The position numbers and the translations under genes are program-made. The notes beneath the pieces are model-generated. The model was not told the DNA's origin, ran no database searches, and saw only the letters and a list, made by a program, of their open reading frames with translations. From a virus, in IMG/VR virus record IMGVR_UViG_3300025508_000197, positions 1 to 20,480 of that record: a DNA stretch of 20,480 nucleotides; one strand, written 5' to 3'. Below are positions 7,054 through 12,082 of the stretch, in pieces (positions within the stretch are counted from its first letter, which is position 1; each line of letters starts with the position of its first letter).

Positions 7054-7344
7054 TTATAGTTCTTTTATTAAAATTGTTAATAATATTGTTAATTTTTCTA
7101 ATTGCTCAGTTGTAAGGTAATCACCGTTAAAATCTGCGCTTGTAATTTCTACAAATTCAAGAGCGAAAATGTCTTCTCCTTTTTTGCCAGTCACTAAAAA
7201 GTCAGCAAATAATAAATTAAATTTGTAATCTACGTAAATACTTATAGATTCAACGAACCTACCTAATGGTGCGTTCTCAAATAGGTGCCTATCTTCTTTT
7301 AAATCTATCTTGTTTAATAGTTTTTTAAACACTTTATCGTTCAT
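7054..7344 (-). CDS. Hypothetical protein, 96 aa
   Basis: This is an acidic soluble protein with alternating predicted strands in the middle (FVESISIYVDYKFNLLFADFLVT) and a C-terminal leucine-rich helix (TTEQLEKLTILLTILIKEL). Family not recognised. It is tightly packed between its neighbours (2 and 1 bases apart). Confidence 0.6.
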   Translation of the reverse strand: MNDKVFKKLLNKIDLKEDRHLFENAPLGRFVESISIYVDYKFNLLFADFLVTGKKGEDIFALEFVEITSADFNGDYLTTEQLEKLTILLTILIKEL

Positions 7345-7346
7345 AA

Positions 7347-7529
7347 TTAATTGTTAAAATTGTTAGTATAAGATTCTCCAAAATTGCTAAACACTTTTAA
7401 TAGAGTGTTGTGATTTTCAATGGCCACTGAATTAATAGGGTTTTGTAAAACTTGGTTATTATCATAAAGAGTTTTAACGTTCTTTATGTTACCGTTTTTT
7501 TTGTAAGTAATCGTAGTTTCTGTATTCAT
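7347..7529 (-). CDS. Hypothetical protein, 60 aa
   Basis: This is an Asn-rich polar protein with no recognisable motif. It is the first gene downstream of the promoter at 7549-7581 and 2 bases upstream of the next gene. Confidence 0.5.
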   Translation of the reverse strand: MNTETTITYKKNGNIKNVKTLYDNNQVLQNPINSVAIENHNTLLKVFSNFGESYTNNFNN

Positions 7530-7548
7530 TTTATTGTTTTTAGTTAAG

Positions 7549-7581
7549 CAAATATAGTTTATTATATATATACCAACCTAA
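7549..7581 (-). promoter_or_regulatory. Promoter, minus strand
   Basis: On the minus strand, TTAGGTTGG (7573-7581), a 16-base AT spacer and TATATTTG (7549-7556) fit the Bacteroidota consensus. It lies 20 bases upstream of the ATG at 7529 and closely matches the promoter at 5843-5875. Confidence 0.65.
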
Positions 7582-7586
7582 TTTAA

Positions 7587-7736
7587 TTAAACATTTCTTA
7601 AATTATATTTCTCAATTATAATGTTTATACTTTTTTTGCTTGTTGTATTTTTTAGTTTTAAATAATCAGAAGATAAAATTATTTCTCCTTTGTCCTTTAA
7701 TTGGTTTAATTTCTGTATTGCTAATTTTTGGTTCAT
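7587..7736 (-). CDS. Small basic protein, 49 aa
   Basis: An ATG at 7736 opens a 49-codon frame ending at TAA 7587-7589. It is Lys-rich with two amphipathic helices (NQKLAIQKLNQLKDKG and SINIIIEKYNL), possibly a small DNA-binding protein, although no helix-turn-helix is certain. It starts one base after the previous ORF's stop. Confidence 0.5.
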   Translation of the reverse strand: MNQKLAIQKLNQLKDKGEIILSSDYLKLKNTTSKKSINIIIEKYNLRNV

Positions 7737-7737
7737 G

Positions 7738-7881
7738 TTAATGGTTGTCTTTAATTATTAATGATTCTAAGTATTTGTTAAAACTGCGTTTGTTGCCGTA
7801 TAATTTAATCGAATTATCTACACCAATTTTGTGTATAGATTTATTAAATGATACCAGTGATTTGAATTTGTGTTCGCTCAT
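7738..7881 (-). CDS. Small basic protein, 47 aa
   Basis: An ATG at 7881 opens a 47-codon frame ending at TAA 7738-7740. It is basic (11 Lys/Arg) with a central IKLYGNKRSFNKYLESLII segment. As the first gene after the leftward promoter at 7910-7941 it is a candidate early regulator, but no family is recognised. Confidence 0.5.
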   Translation of the reverse strand: MSEHKFKSLVSFNKSIHKIGVDNSIKLYGNKRSFNKYLESLIIKDNH

Positions 7882-7909
7882 TATTATATGTTTATAAATT
7901 AATATTACG

Positions 7910-7941
7910 CAAATATATATAAAAATTAATTAACTAGCAAA
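7910..7941 (-). promoter_or_regulatory. Leftward promoter of the early operon
   Basis: On the minus strand, TTTG (7938-7941), 20 bases and TATATTTG (7910-7917) match the Bacteroidota consensus exactly in sequence and spacing. It drives the small ORFs at 7881 and below. It is divergent from the rightward promoter that ends at 7992. Confidence 0.7.
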
Positions 7942-7960
7942 TAAAATATATATAAAAAAG

Positions 7961-7992
7961 TTTTTTTATATGAATATGTTTTTGTAAATTTG
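7961..7992 (+). promoter_or_regulatory. Rightward promoter into the cassette array
   Basis: TAAATTTG (7985-7992) is a good -7 box; the -33 region 20 bases upstream is a T-run (7961-7967). The -7 box overlaps the first attC-like left arm (TTTGCTTAAC, 7989-7998), so transcription would start at the very beginning of the array, as the Pc promoter does in integrons. Confidence 0.55.
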
Positions 7993-8144
7993 CTTAACGG
8001 GATTGTGTAACAGATTTAGCGAATAAAAAAACAAAATGAGTAAAGAAGCAGAAGAATTTTTTAGACAAAAGACAATAGAAAATAAATAAACAATAACCTT
8101 TAACGTTAGACATAGCAAGTATTAATTTTGTACGTTGTTATGCC
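7989..8144 (+). repeat. attC-like site 1
   Basis: The left arm is TTTGCTTAAC (7989-7998) followed by GGGATTGTGTAAC. The right arm is TTTTGTAC-GTT (8126-8136), then unit start GTTATGCC (8137-8144). The loop holds a 17-codon ORF and a second, degenerate left arm TTTAACGTTAGACATAGC at 8100-8116. GTTATGCC is exactly complementary to GGCATAAC at 12083-12090, not to the next left arm. Confidence 0.45.
8036..8089 (+). CDS. Possible leader peptide, 17 aa
   Basis: This is the first ATG after the rightward promoter. It encodes a 17-residue, Glu/Lys-rich peptide ending in TAA at 8087-8089. It may be a leader peptide or a cut-down cassette gene; there is no independent support beyond position. Confidence 0.25.
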   Translation: MSKEAEEFFRQKTIENK

Positions 8145-8153
8145 AAGTAAATT

Positions 8154-8324
8154 ATGACAACAAATGATTTTATAAAAAAGCTACAAAGTATTAGTAAGGA
8201 CAAACGTAAGTTGCCTTTAAAAATAACTTGCCCTAATGGATTAGAAGTTGAACCAAAAATAAAGATGGGAACTGATGATGAAACTATATTTGGCAACGTT
8301 ATAAAAATGTATATAACTTATTAA
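8154..8324 (+). CDS. Hypothetical cassette protein, 56 aa
   Basis: An ATG at 8154, 17 bases after the unit start GTTATGCC, opens a 56-codon frame ending 6 bases before the next left arm (8331). The first half is basic (KKLQSISKDKRKLPLKITC) and the second acidic. No family recognised. The tight fit between two array boundaries supports it as cassette cargo. Confidence 0.5.
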   Translation: MTTNDFIKKLQSISKDKRKLPLKITCPNGLEVEPKIKMGTDDETIFGNVIKMYITY

Positions 8325-8330
8325 TTTATT

Positions 8331-8399
8331 TTTTACAACGTATTGTATAAGGTTAAGCGATAGCGACCCGCAGGGTTAACTTTATACGTTGTTATTATT
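8331..8399 (+). repeat. attC-like site 2 (compact)
   Basis: TTTTACAAC (8331-8339), then L'' GTATAAGGTTAA (8345-8356), a 19-base loop, L' TTAACTTTATAC (8376-8387), GTT, and unit start GTTATTATT (8391-8399). L''/L' pair over 12 bases with one G-T pair. At 69 bases this is the size of a classical attC site and gives the clearest fold. Confidence 0.65.
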
Positions 8400-8431
8400 A
8401 GTGCGAATTAATTAACTAAAATTATATTAAG

Positions 8432-8695
8432 ATGACAGATAAAGAAGTATTTGAAAAGTTTATGGGGTGGATGGGTATGAAAGTATCTAAAGCTAAAGAT
8501 ATTGATAAGCAAATAGCAGTTGAGTATGACGATACATATAACTGCGATGTTAGATTTACAAAATGTGGATACGATGAATTTTATGCGGGAGCGATATTTG
8601 ACGAAAACGGAAAAATGGTAAAGGCTTATGTTGATAGCCACGTTGCTTATACTTCTGATAATTGCGTTATAATTAATGAAATACTAAAAGACTAG
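8432..8695 (+). CDS. Hypothetical cassette protein, 87 aa
   Basis: This is an acidic soluble protein with a helical start (TDKEVFEKFMGWMGMKV) and a beta-rich middle (DVRFTKCGYDEFYAGAIFDENGKMVKAYV). I cannot name a family. It is the single gene of the unit 8391-8708, whose ends GTTATTATT and AATTATAAC are complementary with one mismatch. The ATG is preceded by an AT-rich leader of about 40 bases, as in the other cassettes. Confidence 0.65.
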   Translation: MTDKEVFEKFMGWMGMKVSKAKDIDKQIAVEYDDTYNCDVRFTKCGYDEFYAGAIFDENGKMVKAYVDSHVAYTSDNCVIINEILKD

Positions 8696-8699
8696 CATT

Positions 8700-8935
8700 A
8701 ATTATAACGTATTTGTGTATGCCATGTTGCTGATTAATAACTAAAACTTATAAAAATGATAGTAGTAATAAATTTTTTGATTAAAATAGTAACAAGTATT
8801 CTATGCATGTTGATGTTCTGGCTTAACTTAATTATAGTTATAATAATGTGGGACGGAAAATTTATGGTGGTATTTAAACTACTTGATTTAATATGGGACA
8901 AACCTAAGCAATGTGATATACACGTTGTTGTGAAA
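8700..8935 (+). repeat. attC-like site 3 (large loop)
   Basis: The left arm is AATTATAAC (8700-8708) with GTATTT-GTGTATGCC; the right arm is TATACAC-GTT (8918-8926), then unit start GTTGTGAAA (8927-8935). The 200-base loop contains the start of the ORF at 8756, which reads on through the junction. Confidence 0.5.
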
Positions 8936-9034
8936 TCGTTTTATTGCAATTGTGATAGTCCAGATATTACTTGGTACGGAAATGAATTTGATAAAAAATA
9001 CTTTTGCTTTAATTGTAAAAAAGAAGTAAACTAA
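8756..9034 (+). CDS. Membrane-anchored zinc-ribbon-like protein spanning a junction
   Basis: The 92-residue frame has two hydrophobic segments (about residues 3-20 and 22-33) and a hydrophobic stretch to about 47. A C-terminal part follows with CNC (residues 65-67) and CFNC (84-87), probably a zinc ribbon. The attC-like junction GTTGTGAAA falls at residue 58, so the membrane part and the Cys part belong to different units. The junction itself is translated as KQCDIHVVV, nearly the same as KQCVLHVV in the next ORF. It may be a fusion made by cassette joining, or the segment may be a normal part of a conserved gene family. The stop lies just before the next left arm. Confidence 0.5.
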   Translation: MIVVINFLIKIVTSILCMLMFWLNLIIVIIMWDGKFMVVFKLLDLIWDKPKQCDIHVVVKSFYCNCDSPDITWYGNEFDKKYFCFNCKKEVN

Positions 9035-9089
9035 TGTTTTACAACGTAATATTGTAAGGAAAGTTGAGGATAGATTAAAACAAAAATAA
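9032..9089 (+). repeat. 58-bp direct repeat, copy 1
   Basis: From the stop codon of the ORF at 8756-9034 onward, about 55 bases match 11760-11817 with only two or three differences. The repeat includes the left arm TTTTACAAC and the leader up to the next start codon. The genes before and after the two copies differ. Confidence 0.75.
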
Positions 9090-9169
9090 ATAAAGATATG
9101 AATTTGATTAAACGATTATTTCGTAAAAAAGAAAATAAAAAACAATGTGTTTTACACGTTGTTAGAACA
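9037..9169 (+). repeat. attC-like site 4
   Basis: The left arm is TTTTACAAC (9037-9045), followed by GTAATATTGTAAGG; the right arm is TTTTACAC-GTT (9150-9160), then unit start GTTAGAACA (9161-9169). TTTTACAAC is complementary, apart from one G-T, to the start GTTGTGAAA of its own unit at 8927. The loop holds the start of the ORF at 9098. Confidence 0.5.
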
Positions 9170-9322
9170 CGGTTATTATGTTTAGATAAATACACAATTT
9201 GGTGTGATTTAACTATTGGAAGTGAATATCAATTAGTAAGCCAAGATGAAATAGATTATACAGTAATTAATGATATTGGGGAAAAATGCAAATATGGAAA
9301 ACACCTTTTTAAGATAATTTAA
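9098..9322 (+). CDS. Small SH3-like protein spanning a junction, 74 aa
   Basis: The N-terminal 20 residues are strongly basic (NLIKRLFRKKENKKQC). They are followed by a beta-rich part with LTIGSEYQLVSQDEIDYTVINDIGEKCKYGKHLFKII. The latter resembles small SH3-like phage proteins (L..G..Y.V..ed...y.I.ND.Ge...Y....F). The junction at 9161 cuts between residues 21 and 22, so the basic tail comes from the preceding unit's loop and the SH3-like part from the unit 9161-9339. The SH3-like half alone is the usual size of that family, which suggests the N-terminal tail was added by read-through. Confidence 0.55.
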   Translation: MNLIKRLFRKKENKKQCVLHVVRTRLLCLDKYTIWCDLTIGSEYQLVSQDEIDYTVINDIGEKCKYGKHLFKII

Positions 9323-9374
9323 CAATAATTTTCTCTAACTTAATTGGATATGAAATGTTAAAGTTTTAAAATTA

Positions 9375-9406
9375 TTTGGTTTATAAATAATTTATATATA
9401 CATTTG
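9375..9406 (+). promoter_or_regulatory. Internal promoter of the array
   Basis: TTTG (9375-9378), exactly 20 bases, then TACATTTG (9399-9406) is a textbook Bacteroidota promoter. It is placed 24 bases before the ATG at 9430. The spacer closely resembles that of the promoter at 10603-10634. Confidence 0.75.
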
Positions 9407-9429
9407 TTAAAGAATTAAAAAATATAATT

Positions 9430-9627
9430 ATGGAAACTGCAATAAAAAATCAAATAAAGAAAATAGTAAAAAGAAATGGAGCACATTTTGGGGTTGTAAA
9501 AAATATAATTACAAGTAATAATCCCGATGTTGATTTTGGTCTATATACTGAATATGTTAATGGTTTATTTAATAAAAAATTTAGCAATGTGCAAACAAGT
9601 ATTCGTAAAAATATAAGATTTCAATAA
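9430..9627 (+). CDS. Hypothetical cassette protein, 65 aa
   Basis: This is a basic protein (pI clearly high) with an N-terminal Lys-rich helix (ETAIKNQIKKIVKRNGAHFGVVKNII) and a second helix near YTEYVNGLFNKKFSNVQTSIRKNI. Family not recognised; a nucleic-acid-binding role is possible but unproven. It lies inside the loop of attC-like site 5 and has its own promoter. Confidence 0.6.
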   Translation: METAIKNQIKKIVKRNGAHFGVVKNIITSNNPDVDFGLYTEYVNGLFNKKFSNVQTSIRKNIRFQ

Positions 9628-9650
9628 CCTTATTATTACTTATGCACATT

Positions 9651-10560
9651 GTTACCTGTAGTTTTTTAAAAAAGGGCATTGCTGACGTTAGGAAGCAAAA
9701 TTAAACACAAAGATATGAAAAAAGCAAAGAATAATATAACTAATTGGTTAGATAAAAATGGAACTAAAGAAATGAAGGAACAAATAGAAAAAGAATTATT
9801 TTATAATAAAATATTTAATGAGAATTGCCTTGATACAATGGCAAAAATGCCTGATAACTTTATTGATTTAACAGTTACATCCCCTCCTTATGATAATTTA
9901 AGAACATATAAAGGTTATAGTTTTGATTTTGAAAGCATAGCAAAAGAATTATTTAGAGTAACCAAAGAAGGTGGTGTAGTTGTTTGGGTAGTTGGTGATG
10001 CAACTGTAAAAGGAAGTGAAAGTGGAACAAGTTTTAGACAAGCATTATATTTTATGGAATGTGGCTTTAAATTGCACGATACTATGATATTCAAGAGTGC
10101 TAAACCACCATTAACACATAAACGCTATGAGCAAGAATTTGAATATATGTTTGTATTTGTAAAAGGTAAAATAAACACTTTTAATGGTATAAAAAGAAAA
10201 GCAAAAACAGAAGGTGGTAGTAGTGGTAGTTTTATGCACAAAAATAACGCTAAATTTAAAAAAGCAAATACAATAAAAAAGACACCTAAAGAAGTTTTAA
10301 GGGGTAATATATTTGAATATAAAACAGGTTATACAAGAAACGGACACCCAGCGGTTTTTCCAGAACAATTAGCAAACGACCATATAATTAGTTGGAGTAA
10401 TGAAGGTGATATTGTTTACGACCCTTTTATGGGAAGTGGAACAACTGCAAAAATGGCAAAAATAAACAACCGTAATTGGATAGGTAGTGAAATTTCAAAA
10501 GAGTACTGCGATATCATTTCCGCAAGAGTGAGTGCCCTTTTTTAACAAATTACAGGTAAC
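9651..10560 (+). mobile_element. Methyltransferase cassette with exact end complementarity
   Basis: The unit starts with GTTACCTGT (9651-9659) and ends with ACAGGTAAC (10552-10560), a perfect 9-base inverted pair 910 bases apart, with one gene between. In integron terms the start supplies R' and the end R'' of the cassette's own attC site once circularised. It is the strongest single case in the array. Confidence 0.65.
9715..10545 (+). CDS. DNA methyltransferase, beta class (probably N4-cytosine)
   Basis: From the ATG at 9715 the protein has 276 residues; an upstream in-frame TTG at 9679 would add 12 residues but falls in a leader shared with the other cassette methyltransferase. Catalytic motif IV is TSPPY (residues 55-59), which favours N4-cytosine over N6-adenine methylation. 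The SAM-binding motif I DPFMGSGTT is at 236-244; order IV then I is beta class. The segment between (about 140-205) is basic and should hold the target-recognition region. No endonuclease gene is next to it. It is the only gene of the perfect-ended unit 9651-10560. Likely use: protection of phage DNA from host restriction. Confidence 0.88.
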   Translation: MKKAKNNITNWLDKNGTKEMKEQIEKELFYNKIFNENCLDTMAKMPDNFIDLTVTSPPYDNLRTYKGYSFDFESIAKELFRVTKEGGVVVWVVGDATVKGSESGTSFRQALYFMECGFKLHDTMIFKSAKPPLTHKRYEQEFEYMFVFVKGKINTFNGIKRKAKTEGGSSGSFMHKNNAKFKKANTIKKTPKEVLRGNIFEYKTGYTRNGHPAVFPEQLANDHIISWSNEGDIVYDPFMGSGTTAKMAKINNRNWIGSEISKEYCDIISARVSALF

Positions 10561-10688
10561 GTACTTGTATAAGGTTTGTAGTGAAATAAATATGTAAAAA
10601 TATTTGGTTAAGAAATAAATTATATATAAATTTACAGAAAATTAATATTAACAATAAGTAACTATAAACTTTATACGTTGTTGGTTAC
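10552..10688 (+). repeat. attC-like site 6 (16-bp stem, promoter in loop)
   Basis: ACAGGTAAC (10552-10560), spacer GTACTT, L'' GTATAAGGTTTGTAGT (10567-10582), a 78-base loop, L' ACTATAAACTTTATAC (10661-10676), GTT, and unit start GTTGGTTAC (10680-10688). The L arms pair over all 16 positions (14 Watson-Crick, 2 G-T). The loop has a promoter and no ORF. Confidence 0.7.
10603..10634 (+). promoter_or_regulatory. Internal promoter in the loop of site 6
   Basis: TTTG (10603-10606), 20 bases, TAAATTTA (10627-10634) fits the Bacteroidota promoter, and the stretch ATTTGGTT...TTATATATA is shared with the promoter at 9375-9406. It would start transcription about 70 bases before the ATG at 10718. Confidence 0.65.
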
Positions 10689-10717
10689 TGTTTAACGAAT
10701 AAACAAACAAATAAATT

Positions 10718-10840
10718 ATGAAAAAACAGAAAAGACCTAAAACAACCACAAGTATGAAAAGCGGTGGAATAGATAACAATACGCTCTTAATTGTGATAGT
10801 AATTTGGTTAATAACTCTATTAGCTATAACAAATAGTTAA
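10718..10840 (+). CDS. Small single-span membrane protein, 40 aa
   Basis: An ATG at 10718 opens a 40-codon frame ending in TAA at 10838-10840, just before the left arm at 10845. The first 20 residues are basic and polar, then residues 23-38 form one transmembrane segment (LLIVIVIWLITLLAI). The Lys-rich side would stay in the cytoplasm. It is the only frame in the unit 10680-10852, whose ends GTTGGT and ACCAAC are complementary. Function unknown. Confidence 0.55.
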   Translation: MKKQKRPKTTTSMKSGGIDNNTLLIVIVIWLITLLAITNS

Positions 10841-10844
10841 ATTG

Positions 10845-11144
10845 TTACCAACGGATTGTGTATGAGTAGTAAATAAAACGGAATAATTAAAACTAAATAT
10901 TATGAGTAACGAAAAATTATATTGGACAATGAAAAATGGCGATAAAATAGACGTTGACCAAATGACAGAAAGCCATTTAAGAAACACTTTGAAATTAATA
11001 ATAAGACGAAGCCAACAAGTGCAAACTACTTGCCCTAACAATATTGAGGATGCGATGGATATGGCTAATTATGACGATACGCCATTTTGTGATGATTGGA
11101 TGTGGAAGTAGTTTTATTTATTACTTATACACGTTGTTGTGGTG
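10845..11144 (+). repeat. attC-like site 7 (large loop with gene)
   Basis: The left arm is TTACCAAC (10845-10852) with GGATT-GTGTATGAG; the right arm is CTTATACAC-GTT (11124-11135), then unit start GTTGTGGTG (11136-11144). The loop contains the ORF at 10902-11111. Confidence 0.5.
10902..11111 (+). CDS. Small phage-type protein, 69 aa
   Basis: The sequence LYWTMKNGDKIDVDQMTESHLRNTLKLIIRRSQ resembles a small protein widespread in phages (W...G..i.i.dM...HL.N....I.R), followed by an acidic, Asp-rich tail ending in DDWMWK. No biochemical function is known to me. It sits wholly inside the loop of attC-like site 7. Confidence 0.65.
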   Translation: MSNEKLYWTMKNGDKIDVDQMTESHLRNTLKLIIRRSQQVQTTCPNNIEDAMDMANYDDTPFCDDWMWK

Positions 11145-11164
11145 TCGTTTTAATGCACTACAAC
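11136..11164 (+). repeat. Gene-less mini unit 1
   Basis: GTTGTGGTG-T-CGTTTTAATG-CACTACAAC (11136-11164): a 9-base stem (one mismatch or G-T) around the loop CGTTTTAATG, with no gene. It has the start and end signals of a cassette only. The same loop is in the next hairpin (11180-11189) and in mini unit 2 (13090-13099). Confidence 0.7.
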
Positions 11165-11211
11165 GGTTTGTATAAGGTGCGTTTTAATGCACTTTATACG
11201 TTGTTATATTT
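11156..11211 (+). repeat. attC-like site 8 (compact)
   Basis: CACTACAAC (11156-11164), GGTTT, L'' GTATAAGGTGC (11170-11180), loop GTTTTAAT, L' GCACTTTATAC (11189-11199), GTT, and unit start GTTATATTT (11203-11211). The L arms pair over 11 bases with one G-T. At 56 bases it is the shortest full site and a good reference for the family. Confidence 0.7.
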
Positions 11212-11241
11212 TAGTTATGAACGATTAAAAAACGATAAATT

Positions 11242-11475
11242 ATGAGTACACACATAGAAACATTAAAAGGAATAAAAGAATCAGGATTAAACACAGAAAG
11301 AATTGAAACAACTATGAGTCTAACAAGGTTTTGGGGAGGTGCTGAAAAGGGTAGAATGTTACAATTAACAGTAAGTAACTCTGATGGCTACATACAATTA
11401 ACAGAACAAGAAACTATTGAGTTAGCAAAGACCTTGCTTAATTCTTTTGATGATACGATATACCCAAGTGAATAA
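11242..11475 (+). CDS. Hypothetical cassette protein, 77 aa
   Basis: The protein has a beta-rich middle (TTMSLTRFWGGAEKGRMLQLTVSNSDGYIQLT) followed by a helix (EQETIELAKTLLNSF). This pattern is seen in small phage proteins of unknown role. It is the single gene of the unit 11203-11486, whose ends GTTATATTT and AAATATAAC are perfectly complementary. Confidence 0.65.
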   Translation: MSTHIETLKGIKESGLNTERIETTMSLTRFWGGAEKGRMLQLTVSNSDGYIQLTEQETIELAKTLLNSFDDTIYPSE

Positions 11476-11477
11476 TT

Positions 11478-11679
11478 AAATATAACTTATTTGTGTATGA
11501 TTAGTAGCGTATAAATAAAAACAACTTAAATAAATAAACGATGAAAAAAGCAGAAAAAATATTAGAAAAGCACATAGTTTTAAATGATTGTATAGGTTAT
11601 CTTGGAAGAGATGGAAGATTATACAAAGCCATTATAGATGCGATGGAAGAAGCTATTAATTATACACGTTGTTGTGAAA
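11478..11679 (+). repeat. attC-like site 9 (large loop)
   Basis: The left arm is AAATATAAC (11478-11486) with TTATTT-GTGTATGA; the right arm is ATTATACAC-GTT (11658-11670), then unit start GTTGTGAAA (11671-11679). The ORF at 11541 starts in the loop and reads through the junction. Confidence 0.5.
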
Positions 11680-11762
11680 CGTTACCTTGTAATTATGCGG
11701 AAGGTTATAATGATGCAATAGCCAAAATAAAAGAAGAAGCCAAGTACATAGAAAAGCAATAA
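11541..11762 (+). CDS. Small helical phage-type protein spanning a junction, 73 aa
   Basis: The first half (KKAEKILEKHIVLN ... YKAIIDAMEEAINYTR) is helical and looks like a small protein common in Bacteroidota phages. The second half (CCETLPCNYAEGYNDAIAKIKEE) is a Cys-containing turn and a further helix. The junction GTTGTGAAA at 11671 falls at about residue 44. The stop codon is directly followed by the 58-bp direct repeat (copy 2). As in the other two cases, either the C-terminus was replaced by cassette joining or the right arm evolved into coding sequence. Confidence 0.55.
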   Translation: MKKAEKILEKHIVLNDCIGYLGRDGRLYKAIIDAMEEAINYTRCCETLPCNYAEGYNDAIAKIKEEAKYIEKQ

Positions 11763-11817
11763 TGTTTTACAACGTAATATTGTAAGGAAAGTTGAGGGTA
11801 GATTAAAACAAAAACAA
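11760..11817 (+). repeat. 58-bp direct repeat, copy 2, with attC-like left arm 10
   Basis: It nearly duplicates 9032-9089 and contains the left arm TTTTACAAC (11765-11773), complementary (one G-T) to its unit start GTTGTGAAA at 11671. No matching right arm follows before the next left arm at 12083, so one boundary is missing or degenerate here. Confidence 0.7.
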
Positions 11818-11823
11818 ATAAAA

Positions 11824-12078
11824 ATGGACGAAATAAAATATCTAAAAGATACTAAAGTAGAAATTACTGCTAGGAGAATAGACAATGATGTTTACATACA
11901 CCAAGCAAGTGTAATAGAGTTGTTAAAAGACTATAAGCAACAATTTTCTTTACAAGGTGTTAGCCAACAACGTGAACTGTTAGTTGGTTTTATTAATTGG
12001 CACGATAAAACTCTTGGCGTTGATGCAGATAAAGAATCAAATACCTTATTTGTTAATGAATACCTAAAAACCAATTAA
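11824..12078 (+). CDS. Small phage-type protein, 84 aa
   Basis: The protein contains VSQQRELLVGFINWHDKTLGVDADKESNTLFVNEYLK. The QRELL..F..W......d....d.fl pattern is common in small proteins of Bacteroidota phages and elements. The N-terminus is beta-prone (KVEITARRIDNDVYIHQASVIELLKDY). The function is not known to me. It starts right after the direct repeat copy 2 and ends 4 bases before GGCATAAC (12083). Confidence 0.65.
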   Translation: MDEIKYLKDTKVEITARRIDNDVYIHQASVIELLKDYKQQFSLQGVSQQRELLVGFINWHDKTLGVDADKESNTLFVNEYLKTN

Positions 12079-12082
12079 TTGT

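Larger units (their letters stand above)
9331..9659 (+). repeat. attC-like site 5 (large loop with gene and promoter)
   Basis: The left arm is TTCTCTAAC (9331-9339), complementary over 6 bases to its unit start GTTAGAACA. The right arm is TTATGCAC-ATT (9640-9650), then unit start GTTACCTGT (9651-9659). The spacer GTT of other sites is ATT here. The loop contains a promoter (9375-9406) and an ORF (9430-9627). Confidence 0.5.

Noticed and set aside
8408-8641. Minus-strand 77-aa frame
   Set aside because: It lies opposite the cassette ORF 8432-8695, against the direction of the array, and is hydrophobic in the way antisense frames of AT-rich genes usually are.
9679-9714. TTG start for the cassette methyltransferase
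   Set aside because: The 12 extra residues are encoded by a leader motif shared with the unrelated methyltransferase at 12212, so they are non-coding leader.
10820-11041. Minus-strand 73-aa frame
   Set aside because: Antisense to the cassette ORF 10902-11111 and crossing an attC-like arm; no support.
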